A DNA stretch of 21,192 bases from a virus. Positions within the stretch are counted from its first letter, which is position 1. Each line of letters begins with the position of its first letter. The translations under genes and the position numbers were made by a program. The notes under the pieces were generated by a model. That model was given only the letters and a program-made list of their open reading frames with translations, made no database searches and was not told where the DNA came from. The stretch is taken from the IMG/VR virus record IMGVR_UViG_3300030382_003778, positions 1-21,192 of that record; one strand, 5' to 3'. Positions 15,690 to 21,192 of the stretch are shown in pieces.

Positions 15690-16250
15690 TTATACTTCAA
15701 AAACATCCCTCTCTTTTTTATTAAAATAGTGATAACCAGGATACTGCTCGTAGGGTATATCTATTGGATCATAGACCTTTGGAGAATTAATATCTTTCTT
15801 TTCTTTCCCACTATCCGCATACCAAAGACTAAGAAGATTTGCTCCAGTATCAGTTACATCTTGCCAAAAATCAGATGTATATGCAGAAGAAAGAACTCTA
15901 TTAAAGTCTTGAAGGTCATACCTTTGATTAACATCAAATTTTCCTACATCAGTACTAACATAGTAATCTTCTGGATCAAAGTCTGAAAAAGCTTTATGTC
16001 CCCATTTTCCTACTTCGGTACCATATGAATATCCTTCAGCTGCTCCTGGTAAACCTCCTGTTGAAAACCCTAAAATCGCCCCAATCGTTCCTGTAATAAA
16101 GCTTAATATTCCTTCTTCCTCAGCCTCTGACTCAAAAGCTTGCTGAGCTTGAGCTCTCTCACGCCTAAATCTACCTTCTTCTCTAGCTCTCTCTTGTTCA
16201 CGAGAACGTATTAACTCTGTTCTTCCTGCTCCGTATGTTTCTATTGGCAT
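15690..16250 (-). CDS. 186-aa protein with Gly-rich hydrophobic segment, probable virion/ejection protein
   Basis: The start at 16250 follows AAAGG. The N-terminus (residues 10-47) is a highly charged Arg/Glu helix (RSREQERAREEGRFRRERAQ). It is followed by a glycine-rich hydrophobic stretch at about 48-80 (ILSFITGTIGAILGFSTGG) that could insert in a membrane. The C-terminal half is polar and aromatic (QRYDLQDFNRVLSSAY; YEQYPGYHYF). The size and the charged-helix plus Gly-rich-helix layout recall small internal ejection proteins of short-tailed phages (T7 gp14 is similar in size), but no homology can be claimed. A 21-nt gap separates it from the S74 gene. Confidence 0.65.
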   Translation of the reverse strand: MPIETYGAGRTELIRSREQERAREEGRFRRERAQAQQAFESEAEEEGILSFITGTIGAILGFSTGGLPGAAEGYSYGTEVGKWGHKAFSDFDPEDYYVSTDVGKFDVNQRYDLQDFNRVLSSAYTSDFWQDVTDTGANLLSLWYADSGKEKKDINSPKVYDPIDIPYEQYPGYHYFNKKERDVFEV

Positions 16251-16329
16251 AGTATTACCTTTAACTATTCATTTTAACTTATAAAATTTGTTCTTAAATA
16301 CATAATGCTTTCGTGTTTACTGTTTAATA
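16251..16329. other. 79-nt AT-rich intergenic gap
   Basis: This is the largest gap in the minus-strand block. It is very AT-rich and holds the AAAGG ribosome-binding site of the 186-aa gene. A 7-bp inverted repeat (AGTATTA at 16251-16257, TAATACT at 16325-16331) flanks it but is too far apart to be a convincing terminator. A promoter could lie here, but no consensus stands out. Confidence 0.4.
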
Positions 16330-17055
16330 CTAATTTAGATAATACTTAACTGTAACATTTAGTGAATAATCTGAATTAACAGAATCGCTTCTAAAAAAGC
16401 ATAAAATTACTTTATCTAATCCCACATTAGCATAGTCTACTGTCCAACTTGATAGATATGGCTGTTCATTTCCTGCATTTGGGTTAATATCATCACTATA
16501 TGCAAGTAGTTTCCCTGCTGTTAAACAAGCAGTTGCTCCTGATGTAAGTGAAAAACTTTTAAGGTGCATACGAGTAGTATCACCTGTGGCAGCATATGCA
16601 CCTTCTATATGTGATACTGAATCTATTGTGATACTATCAGGAACATACCATATCACAGGAACTAACTGAGAAGCATATTGTGTGTCAGTATCTGCTGTTG
16701 TAAAAGTATCACTAGGGTCAGTACCTGTACCAAAGTCCACATCAGACTGTGCTGTGCTACTCCCAAATCCAAAAGGAATAGGGTAATGAGTATTAGCAGC
16801 AAATGACGAAATATCTGATGAGGCAGCACCAAAATAAGCATACCTAAAATCTTTATCTTCTTTTGATCCATCACGATCAAAAACCTTCTTATGCAAAACA
16901 CCATGATATCTTACATATTCTACAAGGCCTTCTGGAGTAGATCTTAATACTGGAACACCTTCTGTTAATTCGTTTGCAGAAGGAACTCCATTGCTAACCT
17001 GAAGTCTTTCCTGCTTCTTGTGTATAGATAACCTTTCTTGTCTTGTCATTGCCAT
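16330..17055 (-). CDS. 241-aa probable virion appendage protein
   Basis: The ATG lies one base after the stop of the 1122-aa gene, and there is another in-frame ATG at codon 3. The N-terminal 65 residues (RLSIHKKQERLQVSNGVP, ELTEGVPVLRSTPEGLVEYV, HGVLHKKVFDRDG) follow a pattern I recall from phage structural proteins: a short helix and then a strand pair 'EGxPxxRxTxxGxVxYVR'. The rest is rich in Ser, Thr, Asp and aromatic residues (IPFGFGSSTAQSDV; LVPVIWYVPDSITID; SLNVTVKYYLN), consistent with a beta-sandwich such as a fibre tip or head decoration. No catalytic site is visible. Its placement directly after the hub-like gene suggests a tail-associated component. Confidence 0.65.
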   Translation of the reverse strand: MAMTRQERLSIHKKQERLQVSNGVPSANELTEGVPVLRSTPEGLVEYVRYHGVLHKKVFDRDGSKEDKDFRYAYFGAASSDISSFAANTHYPIPFGFGSSTAQSDVDFGTGTDPSDTFTTADTDTQYASQLVPVIWYVPDSITIDSVSHIEGAYAATGDTTRMHLKSFSLTSGATACLTAGKLLAYSDDINPNAGNEQPYLSSWTVDYANVGLDKVILCFFRSDSVNSDYSLNVTVKYYLN

Positions 17056-17056
17056 A

Positions 17057-20000
17057 TTATTTCACTGGTTTTAATCTATATACTATTGATATATCGTTGA
17101 CCTCAAATCCTTCTGGAGTTTTCCCAATTTTGAATTCAGATGAACTATCTGGATTGGTACCCCATGTGGCTACAGTTGCTACTTTTGTACTTCCAACATA
17201 ATCAGTAATAGTCCTGACTTGCCCCAGACCAGTACCTGCATTAAGTACCATTACATAGCCATTATAATAGTCATTAGAAGCATTAGCTCCTGCATCCAAT
17301 GTAATTGTTGTACTAGCTCCAGCTTGAGCAGTTCCAGTATGTATATTTGAATTTTTGCCAATCCTTAATCGGAAAGACTTTATATTATTAGATTCCGATG
17401 TAGTATCTGGCTTCAATTCTGCTACCTGCCATCCATTTGCAGCACCAAGTTTACCGCTAGTAAAATTAGTACCATCCTGAAAATCATATGGAAATGTAGT
17501 TCCTCCATCAACATCATAATCAACATTTACATTAGGTATCACACTACCAGAAGAAGCAGTTTTGTATGTTATATATACTTTGTAAACTTTCTTTCTTACT
17601 CCTGGATGCCCAAAATCTATATCCTTAGTAATAATTTCCAAATCATCAGCTAAACAAAATTGACTTGCATCATTCCATTTAACTACAGTTCCATTTGTAT
17701 AAGCATACACCAAATCACCATTCCAATCTGTAGTAAAGTTCGTTTTGACTATATCAATTATTCTGGTTCCCATTCCCTGATCTGATCCTTTAACCCATGA
17801 CTGAGTAACTATATCATAAAGAAACATTCGTGGATCATTAGTACTTCCACCTTTAATATCATCAAAAACTACTAACTGCCTTTTTTTAGGAAGATATCCA
17901 ATCATTGGAGTCAATTCAGTATCGGTACCACTACCGTCTAAATTTTTATCAGCAGTTAAAAAATTAATCCAGTCACTTTCCTTTATTATCTGCCTACCTT
18001 TCTTCTCAAGTAAGTTAGTTACATTCTTACCATCATATAAATAACATCCAAATTTATTAACCCATGCTATACCAAAGTCAGTCTTGCAAGTAGCAGAAGG
18101 ATGAGATACTCCTTTATGCAGAAATGTTTCTTCTAAAATTTCAAGTCCTTGAGATACATTAATCAAATGCATTTTTCTCTTTTTAAACTGTAGTATTCTA
18201 TCTGCATATTCTTCAAGCTTTACTATTTCATCTCCATCACTTACTGAGGCTTCAATTCTATTAAATGATGGAAATACATCAAGCTTACCATGAGGAGACC
18301 TAATCATTGCATCGCCTTTAACTTCAATAGCATTACCATCCAAATCTTGCAGTTCGACATTACCTATATATGCACGTCCTCCAGCAACTACAGCAGTTTT
18401 AAATTTTGAAACAATACTTATTTCTTCTTTTGAAATATAAGAACTATCCTCATATGTAATTACATCTGGAGGAGATAACAGTCCAGTATAACTAATATCC
18501 CAAAAATAGTATGACTGATTTGCAGGATCACCAAGGAATCCAGCATCATATTCATTTCCTGTACTCGTAACTTTAAATTTTCCTGTAGTAAAACTACCAG
18601 TCCCTAACAGAAACCATGGTTCTGTAGTCTCTAATGCTAAATTTTGAACATATATATTTACTCCAACAATTCTTTTATTCCAACCAACTACTAAATCATT
18701 AGGAGAAGCAACAGCTATAAGCATACTAGGACTTAAATCGTCATTAGGAACATTTAGTGTTGTAGTAGAACCATCAGCATGATCCAATAATTCTGTAATT
18801 TGGCTTTCCTGTGATGAAGGGTGTCCATATTCTTCATCATATACAAAGGTTGATCCTATCTTCCATGCACCTTCATTAGCAGCATTATTCCATCCAGTCC
18901 CATCAGCACTACTCCATTGACATATTACAATAACATTATTCGCACTAGCGTATCCATTAGTTAAATCACCACCACTATCAAGCTCAGGAAATGCACCAGA
19001 TTCATAAACTGTTGGATAGTTATTTAATTGAACACTCGCAGCACCAGCACTTGCACTTATACTAATTTCGACTCTAAGCACATCATCACTTCCACTTCCA
19101 GACCCCCAATCTTCACCTACATCAGTTTTTGTAACATCAAACCAAATATTCCTTTGAAAAGCATCATATTCTGTCCCCCCTGTATTATTCACATTATATG
19201 TAACATAAGTTTGTGTTAAGCTTCCCTCAAGCCAAGCACTAGCATCATTATCATAAGGTCCAGCCTGTATTGTAGTTGTAACTATAGCAATCCAAGTACT
19301 ATATCCTATTGTATAAGGAACGAGTACTTTAAAAATTGATCCATCAGGATCTGCAAATGCATTTGCTATATCATCTCTTGTTTCATATAATACATTAGCA
19401 CCACCTGATGTCTCAAGTAAGTCTGTAGACCCCGATTCTAAATTACTAGAATAAGTAAAATCAGTATAAAAATAAGAAGCACTTGGAGGTAATATTGATT
19501 GTACAGTGTTAAACCATTGATCAATTTTATATGAATTACCAGTATTATCAAACCAAGTTTTCTTTATATATCCATACCACACATTAGGATTAGTTGACCC
19601 AAAATTACCATCACTTATTCTTAACGCCCCATTTGCATAATAAAAACAGGGAGCAAAACTATTAGTGTCACCCATAGTTATAGTCTGAGTTGCACTCCAA
19701 GTACCTCTGTTTTTACTATATATATACAAAGCAGGATCACTACTTTCATCATCCGCTAATACTAAATAGTCATCTCCAGTCTCAGCAGCTTCAGCTATTA
19801 CAAGTGAAACATTATCAATATTGAATGCTGCACTGCCTGAAGATGCAACATCTATTGTGAATGGCTGGTCTGTGTCTGAAGCATGAGATAAAAATGTAAC
19901 CCTATGAGTTCCATTAGTTTTTACTAAATCTGTATTAGCAGCTGCAAATTGATTGCCTGTACCTAATATTCTTAGTGTAGTAATAGTATCAGCAACACCA

Positions 20001-20425
20001 CTTAAAGTATAAGTAAATGCATAAGTAACATTAGCTACGCCTTCCTCTAATCGTTGAGCTGCAGTTTGAACTAAATCTCCTGGAGAACCACTATGAGCAT
20101 AACTAGCATCCGTAGAATCTGTATTCCATCCAGTTCCACCAGTCCAATTAGAACTAAAATCTCCACCATTAGCTAAATGTTCTCCTAAATGACCATCTAT
20201 TCTATCATGGCTGAACTGAAATAATCCAAACCCAGGTTCAATATCAACAGCAGTAGAAGTACCAGCATCATGAGCAGTAGTCCCTCCCATAGTCCTTATC
20301 TTCCCTAGTTCATCTACCATTATATCAGTAGCAGCAGATAGTTCATTATTAGCAATATCCCTAGGATCTGAGTTACTACTTAATCCTCCATGAAACTGAT
20401 CAATCTTATGTATCTGTTTAGGCAT
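17057..20425 (-). CDS. 1122-aa hub/DNA-stabilisation-like virion protein with jelly-roll insertion
   Basis: The N-terminus (IDQFHGGLSSNSDPRDIANNEL ... GKIRTMGG, residues 8-48) has the 'GGL-N-x-D-P-x-x-I-x-x-N-E' opening typical of phage portal-proximal tail and packaged-DNA stabilisation proteins. Residues about 85-212 form a likely carbohydrate-binding-like jelly roll (GGDFSSNWTGGTGW to FNIDNVSLVI). Residues about 675-915 contain propeller-like repeats (EEYADRILQFKKRKMHLINV; DFGIAWVNKFGCYLYDGKNV; RMFLYDIVTQSWVKG). A Gly/Thr-rich module follows at 1030-1101. AAGGG lies 12 nt before the ATG. The likely role is a structural ring or hub under the portal, or a tail body that holds DNA in and displays binding domains. 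Overall similarity to a named family is inferred from repeat style only. Confidence 0.7.
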   Translation of the reverse strand: MPKQIHKIDQFHGGLSSNSDPRDIANNELSAATDIMVDELGKIRTMGGTTAHDAGTSTAVDIEPGFGLFQFSHDRIDGHLGEHLANGGDFSSNWTGGTGWNTDSTDASYAHSGSPGDLVQTAAQRLEEGVANVTYAFTYTLSGVADTITTLRILGTGNQFAAANTDLVKTNGTHRVTFLSHASDTDQPFTIDVASSGSAAFNIDNVSLVIAEAAETGDDYLVLADDESSDPALYIYSKNRGTWSATQTITMGDTNSFAPCFYYANGALRISDGNFGSTNPNVWYGYIKKTWFDNTGNSYKIDQWFNTVQSILPPSASYFYTDFTYSSNLESGSTDLLETSGGANVLYETRDDIANAFADPDGSIFKVLVPYTIGYSTWIAIVTTTIQAGPYDNDASAWLEGSLTQTYVTYNVNNTGGTEYDAFQRNIWFDVTKTDVGEDWGSGSGSDDVLRVEISISASAGAASVQLNNYPTVYESGAFPELDSGGDLTNGYASANNVIVICQWSSADGTGWNNAANEGAWKIGSTFVYDEEYGHPSSQESQITELLDHADGSTTTLNVPNDDLSPSMLIAVASPNDLVVGWNKRIVGVNIYVQNLALETTEPWFLLGTGSFTTGKFKVTSTGNEYDAGFLGDPANQSYYFWDISYTGLLSPPDVITYEDSSYISKEEISIVSKFKTAVVAGGRAYIGNVELQDLDGNAIEVKGDAMIRSPHGKLDVFPSFNRIEASVSDGDEIVKLEEYADRILQFKKRKMHLINVSQGLEILEETFLHKGVSHPSATCKTDFGIAWVNKFGCYLYDGKNVTNLLEKKGRQIIKESDWINFLTADKNLDGSGTDTELTPMIGYLPKKRQLVVFDDIKGGSTNDPRMFLYDIVTQSWVKGSDQGMGTRIIDIVKTNFTTDWNGDLVYAYTNGTVVKWNDASQFCLADDLEIITKDIDFGHPGVRKKVYKVYITYKTASSGSVIPNVNVDYDVDGGTTFPYDFQDGTNFTSGKLGAANGWQVAELKPDTTSESNNIKSFRLRIGKNSNIHTGTAQAGASTTITLDAGANASNDYYNGYVMVLNAGTGLGQVRTITDYVGSTKVATVATWGTNPDSSSEFKIGKTPEGFEVNDISIVYRLKPVK
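17123..17338 (-). other. Gly/Thr-rich beta module near the C-terminus of the 1122-aa protein
   Basis: This encodes residues 1030-1101: TGTAQAGASTTITLDAGA, NGYVMVLNAGTGLGQVRTI and TKVATVATW. The sequence 'AxTTITLD ... NGYxxxLNxGTGxGQxRTIxDYxGSTKVATV' recurs as a mobile small beta module in many phage structural proteins, as far as I recall. Function unknown, possibly surface or trimer contact. Confidence 0.5.
19790..20173 (-). other. carbohydrate-binding-like jelly-roll domain in the 1122-aa protein
   Basis: This encodes residues about 85-212: GGDFSSNWTGGTGW, HSGSPGDLVQ, VTYAFTYTLSG, LRILGTGNQ and FNIDNVSLVI. The order 'NGDFS-W-GW', 'G-L-Q', 'Y-F-Y-SG' and 'IDNVSL' is the usual strand pattern of CBM4/9/22-like jelly rolls. 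It interrupts the hub-like protein close to the N-terminus. Glycan binding is a family expectation, not shown. Confidence 0.6.
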
Positions 20426-20494
20426 ACATGTATACTACCCTTATATTAGGGATAGAAGTATTAACTACCCATTTATACTGTATGTATACTTTCA
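20426..20494. promoter_or_regulatory. 69-nt intergenic gap with repeated motifs, possible regulatory site
   Basis: The gap between the 88-aa and 1122-aa genes contains two direct copies of ATGTATACT (20428-20436 and 20482-20490) and two of ACTACCC (20434-20440 and 20464-20470). It also has a weak 4-bp stem, CCCT/AGGG, around 20438-20451. It carries the AAGGG ribosome-binding site of the 1122-aa gene. The repeats could mark a promoter or an operator, but the region is short and AT-rich, so chance is possible. Confidence 0.35.
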
Positions 20495-20761
20495 TTAGAA
20501 TATCTTCCACTTTAAGTTAATTACTGACTTAAGTACGTCTAGTACCTCTTTCATGATCTTTTTCTTTTCATCAGCATCAAGCTTGCCATCAGCATATGCT
20601 TCTTCTAAAGTCCTAGCTACGTCACCTATTTCTTTCATCATTGCCTTATATCTGCTAGCCATCAAAGTAGCTATACCAGCCAGTATAAGACCTACCAGAT
20701 AGAATAGATTAGTCCAGCTAAAGTAGTCTGAAAAGAAACCTGCCATTATTAGTTGGTCCAT
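20495..20761 (-). CDS. 88-aa single-helix membrane protein
   Basis: The start at 20761 is fixed by AAGGAG (20770-20775) with an 8-nt spacer; a second Met at codon 6 has no such site. The chosen start overlaps the phosphoesterase end by 13 nt. The protein has one hydrophobic helix at about 17-36 (TNLFYLVGLILAGIATLM). A basic turn and a long amphipathic helix follow (GDVARTLEEAYADGKLDADEKKKIMKEVLDVLKSV). The DGKLDADEKKKI segment resembles the loop-helix found in small phage membrane proteins. It may be a holin-type or virion-associated membrane protein; neither is demonstrated, and no lysin gene is adjacent inside the window. Confidence 0.7.
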   Translation of the reverse strand: MDQLIMAGFFSDYFSWTNLFYLVGLILAGIATLMASRYKAMMKEIGDVARTLEEAYADGKLDADEKKKIMKEVLDVLKSVINLKWKIF

Positions 20762-21192
20762 GAGTTTATCTCCTTTTCGTTAAATTCCATTGTCACCCAT
20801 CCAGTCCTTATCATAGGAAAGAATGAATATCTTGCATAATCTGCATAGTTCAAAAAGCTTCCTCCTCTACAGTACCATCTCCTGTGGAGCTTTTCCTTAT
20901 CATCCATAATCCTAAGCGAATCAACAGGTTTAGCATATAACTGATGATTATGACCAAGGAAAAATACATCACCCTCAGAGAAAACAGCGGCCATCTTGTC
21001 CAACTCCAAGTCGCCATTCTTTGCTCCACTCTTGCCATGCCCTGTAACCAAGTACCATTCAGTATCATTTATCTTAACTCTCGTATACCCAGGTAATCTA
21101 AAGTATGGAACACCAAGTCTGTCAGCAAGTAACTTGCTAACATCAAAACCGAGTAAATTAACAGACCTGATATAGTCGTGATTACCACCCCT
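20749..21192 (-). CDS. calcineurin-like metallophosphoesterase, 5'-truncated by window edge
   Basis: The frame is open from the right edge (147 residues in view), so the N-terminus lies outside. Near the edge it reads RGGNHDYI, the GNHD motif of calcineurin-like metallophosphoesterases. TGHGKSGAKNG follows, then FLGHNHQLYAKP, the GHxH motif. These are the later metal-ligand blocks of the family; the early DxH and GDxxD blocks must lie beyond the edge. The enzyme class hydrolyses phosphodiesters or phosphomonoesters with two metal ions; the substrate is unknown. The C-terminus (RTGWVTMEFNEKEINSWTN) looks complete. A TTG or ATG start inside the window would cut off GNHD and is rejected. It is the first gene seen in the block and is translationally overlapped with the 88-aa membrane protein. 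Confidence 0.85.
   Translation of the reverse strand, partial: RGGNHDYIRSVNLLGFDVSKLLADRLGVPYFRLPGYTRVKINDTEWYLVTGHGKSGAKNGDLELDKMAAVFSEGDVFFLGHNHQLYAKPVDSLRIMDDKEKLHRRWYCRGGSFLNYADYARYSFFPMIRTGWVTMEFNEKEINSWTN
20770..20775 (-). promoter_or_regulatory. Shine-Dalgarno AAGGAG for the 88-aa gene
   Basis: AAGGAG lies inside the 3' end of the phosphoesterase gene, eight bases before the ATG at 20761. It favours the MDQLIMAGFF start over the internal Met at codon 6, and it implies translation from the same transcript as the upstream gene. Confidence 0.75.

Noticed and set aside
16251-16331. 7-bp inverted repeat around the 16251-16329 gap as a terminator
   Set aside because: The arms are more than 65 nt apart, very AT-rich and not followed by a T-run. 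Probably chance.
16662-16904. 80-codon minus-strand frame inside the 241-aa gene
   Set aside because: It is an out-of-frame shadow, Leu/Ile-rich without domain structure, and fully contained in a better-supported gene.
20850-21068. 72-codon minus-strand frame overlapping the phosphoesterase
   Set aside because: It is a different frame from the one that carries GNHD and GHNH, and it has no recognisable motif.
1-21192. tRNA genes, CRISPR arrays, insertion sequences
   Set aside because: Nearly all bases are in coding frames, the gaps are too short, and no repeat-spacer pattern, transposase or cloverleaf was seen.

Overview
The window is a dense, AT-rich stretch of a tailed double-stranded DNA bacteriophage, or a prophage or metagenomic phage contig. 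It carries part of the virion/ejection gene module. Almost everything from about 311 to the right edge is one co-directional minus-strand block with gaps of 0-79 nt, 1-13 nt overlaps and TAATG stop/start junctions. Arginine is mostly AGA. No tRNA, rRNA, CRISPR or insertion sequence is visible, and no stretch over 100 nt lacks a gene. The host cannot be named. The protein styles (S74-type chaperone tail, jelly-roll insertion in a stabilisation-like protein) resemble aquatic or gut podovirus-like phages, but that is an impression and not a database result.

Layout in transcription order (right to left): a 5'-truncated calcineurin-like metallophosphoesterase; an 88-aa one-helix membrane protein; an 1122-aa virion protein resembling a tail hub/DNA-stabilisation propeller, with a carbohydrate-binding-like insertion; a 241-aa probable appendage protein; a 186-aa protein with a glycine-rich hydrophobic segment; a 394-aa protein with a four-cysteine knot-like motif and a C-terminal S74 intramolecular chaperone domain; a 61-aa CGGC protein; a 416-aa helical protein; a 368-aa Ala/Gly-rich protein; a giant 2974-aa protein; and an 897-aa protein. 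At the left edge two short plus-strand genes converge on the block and overlap its end by 17 nt.

The main result is the giant protein. Residues 2157-2161 read DYDGD, the metal-binding signature of the two-barrel (double-psi beta-barrel, DPBB) RNA polymerase superfamily: cellular beta', QDE-1-type RNA-dependent polymerases, YonO and crAss-like phage virion RNA polymerases. About 400 residues upstream lies a DG-plus-lysines segment where the first barrel would be expected. Its N-terminus is hydrophobic and Gly/Ala-rich like ejected internal virion proteins. Together with its neighbours it suggests a virion-packaged, ejected single-chain RNA polymerase that transcribes early phage genes on entry. 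The 368-, 186- and 897-aa proteins are candidate partners in the ejection apparatus. Function is inferred from motifs and context only.
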